Shown one piece after another: positions 54,419 to 62,008 of a DNA stretch of 64,000 nucleotides. Source of the stretch: Bacteroidales bacterium. Its GTDB lineage: Bacteria; Bacteroidota; Bacteroidia; Bacteroidales; GCA-2748055. The notes beneath the pieces were generated by a model. That model was not told the DNA's origin. It did not search any database and worked only from the letters and a program-made list of their open reading frames with translations. How positions within the stretch are numbered: position 1 is the first letter of the stretch; each line of letters starts with the position of its first letter. The translations under genes and the position numbers were made by a program. The stretch spans positions 26,392 through 90,391 of the forward strand of contig JAGLOO010000057.1 in NCBI GenBank assembly GCA_023138875.1, in the 5' to 3' direction.

Positions 54419-54622
54419 ATGAAAGTCATACAATTGAAATCAACAATTACTTGTCCCGAATGCGGTCACTCAAAAGAGGAAACAATGCCGGAAGATGCCT
54501 GTCAGTTTTTCTATGAATGCGAAAACTGCAAGACCTTATTGAAACCGCAACAAGGCGACTGTTGCGTATATTGCAGTTATGGTTCAGTAAAATGTCCTTC
54601 CATACAGGCAGGAGACAAGTGA
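54419..54622 (+). CDS. GDCCVxC-domain small metal-binding protein
   Basis: 67 residues with two Cys pairs: CPECGHSKEE at the start, ECENCKTLL in the middle, and the signature QGDCCVYCSYGSVKCP at the end. The family is found near mercury and arsenic resistance genes and some members replace a Cys with selenocysteine; here it is Cys. It is a free-standing cytoplasmic protein. A truncated copy of its first part occurs next to the ars genes at 59047-59085, which suggests both belong to the same resistance region. Confidence 0.85.
   Translation: MKVIQLKSTITCPECGHSKEETMPEDACQFFYECENCKTLLKPQQGDCCVYCSYGSVKCPSIQAGDK
54455..54473 (+). repeat. 19-base direct repeat, copy 1 (inside the GDCCVxC gene)
   Basis: CCCGAATGCGGTCACTCAA is identical to bases 59056-59074, in the same orientation and codon phase. 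It marks a duplicated piece of the GDCCVxC coding sequence about 4.6 kb apart. Confidence 0.9.
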
Positions 54623-54683
54623 TACCAAGGCCGTACCCAACGTTACTCCTTTTTTAATCAGAGCAGGTTCTCGTTTACTCAAC

Positions 54684-56426
54684 TTAATATTTATATATTT
54701 TATCAATAAACTGATTATTGATAGCATCGATGCGAAGGATATATATGCCTGTTAATAATTGTTCAAGCTTGCAATTGATACGCTGCTCATTTTTATAGTC
54801 TTGCTGCAGAAGTAGCTGTCCATTTGTATTAAATACAGACAAGCGTACGTAGGGCTGCATTTTCTCAAACTGTATATTCAGTTGCTGGTTCAGGGGCTCA
54901 TAAAAGAGTGAATACGATTCATTTTGATTTTTCTGTTCTATATCTATAGTACTGGGATAGATGTAAAATCCTGCATGGGCAATGGTAATTTTACCTGATT
55001 TGTCCTTTGCCTGGACGCGAATAGTAACAGAATCATAATTATCAAACCATAGATTTCTTTTATAGAAACCATCGCCCGCTACATCATCACCACCCCAGCC
55101 ATCATCATTCAATGGAAGTAGCGTACTATATAAACCATCTTCATTGATTACACAACTCTCAAGACCTGCTATATCCTGTAAACCATCCCGATCGTCAATT
55201 TCTGCTGTAACTGTAATATAACTTTTGGTTTCATTGCTTTCAATGGGAGTACTCAGAGAGATATTTTCGATTATGGGAGCATTGGGTACCCGCCCAAATT
55301 CGTTTAGATATCCTACATAGTAACAGGATTCTGATTTGCCTGACTCGTAATAAAGGGAATGAAACCCTACTATATTGCCCGAATCATTTATACAAAGATG
55401 TTCATTGTACAAATTATTGATCTGCACAGCTGCCGATCCATCGGTATTTACCAGGTAGGCATCGTTGTACAGCAATTTTGAGCCATCGTAGGATAAATCT
55501 AATGAAGTAATGCCATCAAACCTGTTTTTTAAGTAGACTCTTTCACCTCCTGTATGTTCGCTCCTGGAAATAACAGGGCCATCACTATCTCTGTATACTA
55601 TTACATTGCCATCTCCACTAATTGCTGATACCAGGGGGCCATAATTATTTTCAGCCATTTGATAATAGGTCAAACCATTCAGCATATGCAACTCCTTAAC
55701 CAGGTACAAGTCCCCTACATATGCGGTAACAAAAAACAAAATTTGTTCAGCACCAGCTGAGATAGACATCGGTCCGTCAAAACGTGAAACTGTATCTCCA
55801 CCCGATAATACGTGTGTAGGTATTACTATATGCTCGGCAGCGGTGGGATTTTGTTTTGATGCTCGAAAAACTCCTGACTGGAAATCACGGATGAATACAT
55901 TATTTCCACTGTATTGGCATAAAATTTGGGAAATAATGCCCAATTCATCATTGGGTTCATCCTCTGTGTGAAACACAAACTGGGTACTTTGATCTTCATA
56001 CTTGTATATTTGATTCTGCTGTGCCAGAAATACAATGCTTCCGTCGTAGTTTATATCAAAAGACTTAAGAAGCAAGTTACAATCTTCATATTCCAGATTT
56101 ATCTCTTCAATTCCTGAACCATCTCTATTCATTAATATAGCACGTTTACACCCGATTTCAGAAATCCGGTCAATTCCAAAAAGAAAAACCTTCTTCCCAT
56201 CCTTACTCATTTTTGAGTGCGTTATCTGAAAGTTGTACAACAGATTTTCATGCGAAGTAAATATCCGGTCATATTCAACATAGAATGTATATTTTCCCAC
56301 TTTGCCATCACCATCTCTTATATCTCCCGGGTTGGGGTTGCTGTTGTCGCTTCTACCATTGTTATTTAAAATGCTGAGCATACCTATGGTAAAAATTACT
56401 TTTAAAGCATTGATTGATAAATTCAT
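54684..56426 (-). CDS. Type A sorted protein with TolB-like beta-propeller
   Basis: 580 residues from the ATG at 56426 (upstream frame reaches TTG 56513). A signal-like helix, then propeller repeats with the NMNRDGSG and VSAISGDGNVIVYRD pattern, a domain with DGLQDIAGLESCVI and GWGGDDVAGDGFYKRNLW that recalls choice-of-anchor modules, and a C-terminal type A type IX sorting domain (LSVFNTNGQLLLQQDYK, LLTGIYILRIDA). Predicted to be secreted or surface attached. The coding sequence looks AT-richer than most of the window. Confidence 0.8.
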   Translation of the reverse strand: MNLSINALKVIFTIGMLSILNNNGRSDNSNPNPGDIRDGDGKVGKYTFYVEYDRIFTSHENLLYNFQITHSKMSKDGKKVFLFGIDRISEIGCKRAILMNRDGSGIEEINLEYEDCNLLLKSFDINYDGSIVFLAQQNQIYKYEDQSTQFVFHTEDEPNDELGIISQILCQYSGNNVFIRDFQSGVFRASKQNPTAAEHIVIPTHVLSGGDTVSRFDGPMSISAGAEQILFFVTAYVGDLYLVKELHMLNGLTYYQMAENNYGPLVSAISGDGNVIVYRDSDGPVISRSEHTGGERVYLKNRFDGITSLDLSYDGSKLLYNDAYLVNTDGSAAVQINNLYNEHLCINDSGNIVGFHSLYYESGKSESCYYVGYLNEFGRVPNAPIIENISLSTPIESNETKSYITVTAEIDDRDGLQDIAGLESCVINEDGLYSTLLPLNDDGWGGDDVAGDGFYKRNLWFDNYDSVTIRVQAKDKSGKITIAHAGFYIYPSTIDIEQKNQNESYSLFYEPLNQQLNIQFEKMQPYVRLSVFNTNGQLLLQQDYKNEQRINCKLEQLLTGIYILRIDAINNQFIDKIYKY

Positions 56427-56642
56427 ATCCAAGTAGTTTTTGTTTAACGTATTACATTTGACCCTATGAGTATTTTCTGTTAAACTGATTTTGAATATAA
56501 CCGAACAAAACAATCTGATTTTTATACCAAATGAATAACTTTATAATTGGATTTAGAAAAAGAGGAGCGTTTAAAACTGTCAGAATTGTAAAAAGAGAAT
56601 TTACCTTTTTTACATTTTAGCTTAAGTAATTGAACAACAATT

Positions 56643-57809
56643 ATGTGCATTCAGATGATCAGCAATCAGCTCTCTGTAAATGAAATTGCATTGATATGTC
56701 CCCTGGTTGTTACTTTTACCTGGTCTTTTCCATTGATTTTTTCACCCGCTTCTCAAGATAATTCAAAACATTGGCTGGGTTTTTTTCTTCTGAATATGTT
56801 TGTTTTCTTTCTGGCCACCAGTTCTTTTTACTTTGCTTCTTACAGGGTGTTTATTTTTCTGGATCCTTTTTTTATGTTCTCTCTATTGGCTATTTTCCCC
56901 TTTCTCTATTTTTTTATCTATAGCATTATTAATCCTGAATCAGGATGCAGATACAAACACATCCTGCATTCTTTTCCATCCTTATTATTTTTAGCCGGGG
57001 CTACAATAGTATATGCTCTGATATTAGATGATGAAACGAAATACTACTATGTAAACCAATACTTAATGGGAGAGGGAGAACTAACTCCGAAAATCAGCCT
57101 CATTGAAACAATCAACATGCTTAGTAAAGTCGTTTTTATCATGCAGGCTATAGTTTATTTTATCCTTATAAGAAAGATGATGGTAGAGTATAAAGAAAAA
57201 ATATCGTCCTATCACTCAAATTTGGAGCGGTTAAATATCAAATGGGCAAAACTGTTTTATTTAGTATATGGTACTGCAGTCTGTATTGGCATTCCAGCTC
57301 TTATTGGCGGACATAAAACCATTTCTCAAAATGGTGCTTTTACAGCAATTACAATGTTTTCGCTTGCCTTTGTCTTTTACATAATAGCCTGGATAGGTTA
57401 TATACAGCAAACTAATCAAGAACATTTCAATCATGATATAGAATTGAAGGATTCTGATGTTGAAGAACCTCAAGAACTTAAAAACAGATTAATCCGTTTT
57501 TTTGAAAATAATAAGCCTTTCCTGAACCCGGATTTGAAAATTCATGATATCTATATGGAATTAAATACCAACCGCACCTATTTATCACGCCTGATAAACA
57601 ATGAATTTAATACTAACTTTTGTATGTTTGTCAATAAGTACCGCATAGTTGAGGCTAAGAAGAAATTTTCTATTGCCGAAAGTAATAAATACAAAACTGA
57701 AGAGATTGGCCGGTTGGTGGGATTCAATTCATATCAGTCTTTTGTAAAGGCTTTCAGGTTGTTTGAGAATTCCACACCTTCAAAATATAGAAAAGAAAGA
57801 GAAGAATAA
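56643..57809 (+). CDS. Membrane-bound AraC-family regulator
   Basis: 388 residues. Seven membrane helices in residues 15-270 (first helix IALICPLVVTFTWSF) with no large extracytoplasmic domain, then a linker and an AraC DNA-binding domain with NPDLKIHDIYMELNTNRTYLSRLIN and a second HTH EEIGRLVGFNSYQSFVKAFRLF, ending TPSKYRKERE. Such proteins control nearby genes from the membrane. It lies divergent to the type A sorted protein and 12 bases upstream of the FKBP gene, so those are candidate targets. Confidence 0.9.
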   Translation: MCIQMISNQLSVNEIALICPLVVTFTWSFPLIFSPASQDNSKHWLGFFLLNMFVFFLATSSFYFASYRVFIFLDPFFMFSLLAIFPFLYFFIYSIINPESGCRYKHILHSFPSLLFLAGATIVYALILDDETKYYYVNQYLMGEGELTPKISLIETINMLSKVVFIMQAIVYFILIRKMMVEYKEKISSYHSNLERLNIKWAKLFYLVYGTAVCIGIPALIGGHKTISQNGAFTAITMFSLAFVFYIIAWIGYIQQTNQEHFNHDIELKDSDVEEPQELKNRLIRFFENNKPFLNPDLKIHDIYMELNTNRTYLSRLINNEFNTNFCMFVNKYRIVEAKKKFSIAESNKYKTEEIGRLVGFNSYQSFVKAFRLFENSTPSKYRKEREE

Positions 57810-57821
57810 AAGACAATATAA

Positions 57822-58682
57822 ATGAAATATCAAAAAGCGTTATTTACCATATTTTTTGCAATAAGTGTATTGTTTTTCTTTTCCTGCTTAAAGGAAGAGG
57901 AGGGAAAAACAAGAGAGGATGAAATCAATGAACTGGCAGATTACCTGGTAACAAAAAATATTAATACAATTCCTACCTGGACAGGTCTTTACTTTCTTGA
58001 AGATTCTGTTGGGGCGGGTGTGAACCCTGAATATTATGATACTGTAGTCATTGATTTTCATGCATCCTTGCTGGATGGTACCACAATAGCTTCCTCTGAG
58101 ATCAATGGAGAAGCATTTACTTTTTATTTGTGGGACTGGGCTTTCATTCACGGGTTAAATGAAGCCGTAAGTTATATGAATGAAGGGAGTAAGGCCAGGG
58201 CCATCATTCCCTCACCGTTAGCTTTTGGTGCCTATTCCTCAGGAGTGATAAAACCTTATTCCACACTTCTGTATGATCTTGAACTTATAGAAGTAAGGCC
58301 GGGAATTCCTGTGGAGCCATTTTCTACAGAAGATTTATTACTCAACACAACAAACTCAGGATTGCAGTATTATAAAGTAGTACAAAATGAAGAAGTAATG
58401 GTGAAAACCGGAAATACTGTTTCTGTCCAATACACGGCATATCTTCCCAACGGCAACATTTTCGATTCTTCAGTAAAAAGAGAAAGTCCGGCAGAATTTA
58501 CAGTTAGTGCGGGTAGCCTCATCCCCGGTTTTTTTGAAGGCCTGATGCTGATGAAAGTGGGTGAGAAATTCAGGTTTATCATTCCATCTGATCTGGGCTA
58601 TGGAGAACAGGGAAGCTTTCCGGTTATTCCACCTAACTCTACCCTTACTTTCGATATTGAAGTTCTGGAAATCAAGAATTGA
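57822..58682 (+). CDS. Lipoprotein with two FKBP-type peptidyl-prolyl isomerase domains
   Basis: 286 residues. Lipoprotein signal ending FFFSC. Two FKBP-like domains: a first one (about 40-160, with HASLLDGTTIASS and ARAIIPSPLAFGAY) that has lost some aromatic pocket residues, and a second complete one (about 190-285: VKTGNTVSVQYTAYLPNGNIFDSS, FRFIIPSDLGYGEQG, NSTLTFDIEVLEI). A periplasmic or outer-leaflet folding catalyst is likely. The gene follows the AraC regulator by 12 bases and shares its AT-rich composition. Confidence 0.87.
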   Translation: MKYQKALFTIFFAISVLFFFSCLKEEEGKTREDEINELADYLVTKNINTIPTWTGLYFLEDSVGAGVNPEYYDTVVIDFHASLLDGTTIASSEINGEAFTFYLWDWAFIHGLNEAVSYMNEGSKARAIIPSPLAFGAYSSGVIKPYSTLLYDLELIEVRPGIPVEPFSTEDLLLNTTNSGLQYYKVVQNEEVMVKTGNTVSVQYTAYLPNGNIFDSSVKRESPAEFTVSAGSLIPGFFEGLMLMKVGEKFRFIIPSDLGYGEQGSFPVIPPNSTLTFDIEVLEIKN

Positions 58683-58739
58683 TTTTCGCTGCATAGCGAT
58701 TCTATTATATACTGATTACTCCACCCTAAACTAGACTAT

Positions 58740-59042
58740 ATGATAGTTACCATTGTCCATGTACAGGTGAAGCCTGAACATATTGATGACTTTATGCGCG
58801 CCACCACCAAAAATCATCATCTTTCAGTGAAAGAGCCGGGGAATCTACGGTTTGATGTTCTTCAAATGAGGGATAATCCAGCTGAATTTGCCATTTATGA
58901 GGCTTATGAAAACGAAACTGCCGCGGCGGCACACAAAGAAACATCACATTACTTAGAATGGAGGGATACGGTTGTTTCCTGGATGGCAAAACCACGTGAA
59001 GGTGTCAGATACAATGGCCTCGTTCCTGAATTGCCAAAGTGA
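58740..59042 (+). CDS. Small antibiotic-biosynthesis-monooxygenase (YgiN-like) protein
   Basis: 100 residues forming one ABM domain: VTIVHVQVKPEHIDDFM, LSVKEPGNLRFDVLQMRDNP, FAIYEAYENETAAAAHKETSHY. Relatives include quinol monooxygenase YgiN and the autoinducer-processing LsrG; the role here cannot be fixed. It is separate from the ars genes on the other strand and ends 4 bases before the vestigial GDCCVxC fragment. Confidence 0.8.
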   Translation: MIVTIVHVQVKPEHIDDFMRATTKNHHLSVKEPGNLRFDVLQMRDNPAEFAIYEAYENETAAAAHKETSHYLEWRDTVVSWMAKPREGVRYNGLVPELPK

Positions 59043-59046
59043 ATTT

Positions 59047-59085
59047 ATGACATTCCCCGAATGCGGTCACTCAAGCCAGGCATGA
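59047..59085 (+). pseudogene. Vestigial 5-prime fragment of a GDCCVxC gene
   Basis: A 12-codon frame (MTFPECGHSSQA) whose bases 59056-59074 are identical to the GDCCVxC gene at 54455-54473 and in the same codon phase, giving the shared PECGHS. It then stops. It reads as the leftover of a second copy or of the original gene next to the ars cluster. Confidence 0.7.
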
Positions 59086-59102
59086 GAAAAGTGTTGTTAG
59101 AG

Positions 59103-60128
59103 CTAAAAGGCTATATAGTTGAAGATATAGCCTACCATGATGATCCCTGTTGCAACCACGCCAATAAATATCCCGATCAATTGCCACTTCAGGACTTTTT
59201 TGAGAATAATGATTTCGGGTAGTGACAATCCAATGACCGACATCATAAAAGCCAGAGCGGTTCCTAATGTCACTCCCTTCTCGATCAATACACTAATAAT
59301 GGGTATGATGCCTGCAGCATTTGAATAAAGCGGAATACCAACAAGGATCGCAAGCGGGACAGAATACCAGTGCTGATTTCCCAGGGCTCCTGCCAGATAT
59401 TCATCAGGAACAAATCCATGGGCTCCAGCGCCAACTGCAATGCCAAGAAGGATATAAATCCAGATTTTTCCAACAATTTCTTTCACCACACTTGCTCCTG
59501 AAGAAATCCTTTGGTTGAAGGTCATGGTGACCTCCTCTGAAAGGCTTTGTTTTGCATGGGTCTTATAAACCCAATCTGCCACGTATCGTTTCAGGTTCAG
59601 TTTCTCAAGAATGAATCCGGCCAATACGGCAATAGCCAAACCTGTTATAACATAGATCAAGGCGACTTTCCAACCAAATAGTCCGATAAGCAACACCAAT
59701 GCTACTTCATTAATCATCGGAGCTGCGATCAGAAATGAAAATGTCACACCCAGGGGAATCCCTGCTTCGACAAACCCCAGAAAAAGTGGTATTGCTGAAC
59801 AGGAGCAGAATGGTGTAACAATTCCTAGTAATGAAGCCATCACATTACCTGCAAACAGGGATTTTCCTTCAAGAGCCTTGCGGGTTTTTTCCGGTGAAAA
59901 GTACGTTCTTATGATCCCGACAATAAAGATGATAAGCACAAGAAGCATGAGTACTTTGGGTACTTCATAAATAAAGAAACGGATTGTCTCAGTTAAATGC
60001 GTTTCAGGTGTCATTTGAAAAACACGGAAAACAATGAAATCTGAAATTGTCTTCAGTGACTTGTAAATAATGATCCAGACAGGGATGAGGAGTATAACTA
60101 ATACAATTTTATTTTTTATTCTACTCAT
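59103..60128 (-). CDS. arsP: ArsP-like permease (DUF318 family)
   Basis: 341 residues, about eight to nine membrane helices in two related halves. The hallmark TPFCSCSAIPLF with its Cys pair and the internal repeat IPLYSNAAGIIPII identify the ArsP/DUF318 permeases; ArsP of Campylobacter exports trivalent organoarsenicals. It ends the ars gene string and has its own palindrome TGTTCGT-N6-ACGAACA 12 bases before its start, matching the one before arsR. Confidence 0.85.
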   Translation of the reverse strand: MSRIKNKIVLVILLIPVWIIIYKSLKTISDFIVFRVFQMTPETHLTETIRFFIYEVPKVLMLLVLIIFIVGIIRTYFSPEKTRKALEGKSLFAGNVMASLLGIVTPFCSCSAIPLFLGFVEAGIPLGVTFSFLIAAPMINEVALVLLIGLFGWKVALIYVITGLAIAVLAGFILEKLNLKRYVADWVYKTHAKQSLSEEVTMTFNQRISSGASVVKEIVGKIWIYILLGIAVGAGAHGFVPDEYLAGALGNQHWYSVPLAILVGIPLYSNAAGIIPIISVLIEKGVTLGTALAFMMSVIGLSLPEIIILKKVLKWQLIGIFIGVVATGIIMVGYIFNYIAF

Positions 60129-60140
60129 AACTCGCTTGAT

Positions 60141-60160
60141 TGTTCGTTATATTACGAACA
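60141..60160 (-). promoter_or_regulatory. ArsR-type operator before arsP
   Basis: TGTTCGT (60141-60147), N6, ACGAACA (60154-60160): perfect 7-base arms and the same spacing as the site before arsR. A near match to the -7 consensus (TAAATGTT) lies just upstream on the minus strand, so arsP may have its own regulated promoter. Confidence 0.8.
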
Positions 60161-60177
60161 TTTACAGTAAATTTTTT

Positions 60178-60876
60178 TTATATCCAGACTGCAATAATGT
60201 AATAGATGCCTATACCCATAAATAACACCGCCACAATCTTTCTGAACCAGAACTCAAAGGACTTTATCCTGTTATACAGAGTGCCCACTCCAGATATAGC
60301 ATAGGCGATAAGCCATGCAAAAATGATCACAGGTATCCCGGTGGCAATTGCAAAAATAACTGGCAGATGAAGCCCCGAATTTGATATGGTAAGAGGAACG
60401 AGCATTCCGAAATATAACACGCCACTGTAAGGGCAAAATGCAAGGGCAAAGATTATTCCAAGAAGAAAGACATCCCAATAATTGAATCTTGTTCGATTTT
60501 GAAAACTCTGGGTGATCCTGTTGAAGGCAGGGAAATTCAGTTTAACCACACCAAGCATAAATATGCCTATTGTTAGCAGCAGCGGACCGATGATTTTTTC
60601 TCCGTATAGCTGAAAAATTCCTGAGATTTTGAACTGGTCCGCTCCAATATACAGAATCAATGCAATTGCAGTGTAAGAAAAGGTTCTGCCCAGGGTGTAG
60701 ATCAGACCATTGTAGAAGACCCTGTTCTTCTGTCCGATGTCTTTTCCGATAAACCCAATTGCAGTGATATTCGTTGCCATCGGACACGGACTGATAGCTG
60801 TTAACAGACCTAATACAAAGGCAGATACTACAGGTGCAGAGGTGTTGGCATACAGATTATTGAGAAACTCCTCCAT
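60178..60876 (-). CDS. arsG: ArsG-like aromatic-arsenical efflux permease (CcdA/DsbD-like fold)
   Basis: 232 residues with six membrane helices. GLLTAISPCPMATNITAIGF and LAFCPYSGVLYF carry the cysteine-proline motifs of the DsbD/CcdA transmembrane family. In Shewanella, ArsE-ArsF-ArsG act together on nitro- and amino-aromatic arsenicals, and the order here (thioredoxin, exported thiol protein, this permease) matches. The gap to arsF is 3 bases. Without the neighbours it would be called a generic CcdA-like protein. Confidence 0.78.
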   Translation of the reverse strand: MEEFLNNLYANTSAPVVSAFVLGLLTAISPCPMATNITAIGFIGKDIGQKNRVFYNGLIYTLGRTFSYTAIALILYIGADQFKISGIFQLYGEKIIGPLLLTIGIFMLGVVKLNFPAFNRITQSFQNRTRFNYWDVFLLGIIFALAFCPYSGVLYFGMLVPLTISNSGLHLPVIFAIATGIPVIIFAWLIAYAISGVGTLYNRIKSFEFWFRKIVAVLFMGIGIYYIIAVWI

Positions 60877-60879
60877 GCA

Positions 60880-61302
60880 CTACAAGAGTTTGTCAATTTG
60901 TGTTTTGAGGATGTCATGAAACTTATCAGGATTGGTACGGGCATTCATAAACCCTTCGTTTGTCAGATTTACCCGGGTTTCTCCTTTTACGATCAAAAGC
61001 GCCTGACCTGAAACCTGAAGAGATTTTGCAACCTTCTTACCATCTTCTTCCTCAAGATTCAGGGAAGTGAAATCAATGGCACCTTTCTTCATTTTATCTG
61101 CATAGAAAGTCTCTAAAACCATTTTTGTTTCATTTTCAACTGCATTGCAGGTAGCACAACGGTTTGTATTGTGAAAATAGAAGATTTGAATATCTGCATT
61201 ACCCAAATATGTTGTTTTTGAATCAGCAGATGTTTGGCTGTTGCAAGAAAAAACTGAGAGAGCAACAAAAGTGAAAAATATAGTGGATTTTATAAGTTTC
61301 AT
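60880..61302 (-). CDS. arsF: ArsF-like exported thiol lipoprotein
   Basis: 140 residues. Lipoprotein signal ending VFSC, then a thioredoxin-like domain with the motif HNTNRCATCNAVE (CxxC) and a late LQVSGQALLIVKGE with the cis-Pro position replaced. It corresponds to the ArsF component annotated as part of nitrophenyl-arsenical reduction. Reducing power probably comes through the membrane protein encoded next. The gap to arsE is 4 bases. Confidence 0.75.
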   Translation of the reverse strand: MKLIKSTIFFTFVALSVFSCNSQTSADSKTTYLGNADIQIFYFHNTNRCATCNAVENETKMVLETFYADKMKKGAIDFTSLNLEEEDGKKVAKSLQVSGQALLIVKGETRVNLTNEGFMNARTNPDKFHDILKTQIDKLL

Positions 61303-61306
61303 GAGG

Positions 61307-61546
61307 TTATATATTATTGGTGAGTATTTCTTTTACTTCTGAAATTTCCGGCACCTGTCCCGTTATAACGACTTTCCCGTTTATCACCAATGCAGGGGTA
61401 CGCATAACTGCGAATTCCATGATCTTTTGAATATCTTCCACTTTTTCTATTGTAGCATCAAGATTTAATTCATTGACCGCCTTCGTTGTGACCTTTTCCA
61501 GAGATTTGCATCTGGCACATCCCGTCCCTAATACTTTTATTTCCAT
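61307..61546 (-). CDS. arsE: Small TM0996/MTH895-type thioredoxin
   Basis: 79 residues, a minimal thioredoxin fold with the CxxC motif GTGCARCKSLEK and a typical MRTPALVINGKVV strand with the cis-proline. Such proteins regularly sit beside ArsR regulators and ArsP/ArsG permeases, where they may pass electrons. Cytoplasmic. It is 12 bases after arsR. Confidence 0.8.
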   Translation of the reverse strand: MEIKVLGTGCARCKSLEKVTTKAVNELNLDATIEKVEDIQKIMEFAVMRTPALVINGKVVITGQVPEISEVKEILTNNI

Positions 61547-61558
61547 AATGTTAATTTT

Positions 61559-61858
61559 TTATGTATTCAGAAACTTCTTAAATAGATCCTGTGCCAGTTT
61601 CCAGTTCTCCTGATCCAGACAATATTTAATTCTTGGGGCTTCAATCTCACCCTGAATCAAACCAGCATCTTTTAGCTCTTTCAAATGTTGTGACAGGGTG
61701 GATTTTGCAATAGGAAGAACTTCAGTCAGGTCTCCACTGTAGCAGCATGTTTGCCTTGAAAGCAATTCAAGAACATACATCCGAATGGGATGACCCATAG
61801 CCTTAGCTAAGCGCGCAACCGCCTTTTGATCATCCGTTAAAATATCTCCCTTTTTCAT
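61559..61858 (-). CDS. arsR: ArsR/SmtB-family metalloid-responsive repressor
   Basis: 99 residues with a winged helix-turn-helix (recognition region PIAKSTLSQHLKELKDAGLI) and three cysteines, C38-C39 in QTCCYSGDL and C80 in RIKYCLD, which could bind trivalent arsenic or antimony. The usual ELCVCDL motif is absent, so metal binding uses another layout. The start codon abuts a perfect palindrome over the promoter, which implies autoregulation; a second copy lies before arsP. It heads the five-gene operon. Confidence 0.9.
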   Translation of the reverse strand: MKKGDILTDDQKAVARLAKAMGHPIRMYVLELLSRQTCCYSGDLTEVLPIAKSTLSQHLKELKDAGLIQGEIEAPRIKYCLDQENWKLAQDLFKKFLNT

Positions 61859-61859
61859 A

Positions 61860-61909
61860 TTGTTCGTAAAATGACGAACAAATATAATCTTTCAATTTCT
61901 GTAATGCAA
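61860..61909 (-). promoter_or_regulatory. ars operon promoter and operator
   Basis: The palindrome TTGTTCGT-N6-ACGAACAA spans 61860-61881, right next to the arsR start codon. On the minus strand TATATTTG (61879-61886) overlaps it and fits TAnnTTTG, with TTG at 61907-61909 exactly 20 bases upstream. Repressor binding would cover the promoter and the start of the transcript. Confidence 0.88.
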
Positions 61910-62008
61910 CTTTTTTTGATGATTCGAAAGCATAACTTTCGCATTCATGGCCACTGGCAGGGTTACCGGGATTTCGTTGACCGGTTTTCAAATAATAATC
62001 CCGGCAAA

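Noticed and set aside
58686..58699. TCGCT-GCAT-AGCGA hairpin after the FKBP gene
   Set aside because: A five-base stem with no T run; too weak to call a terminator.
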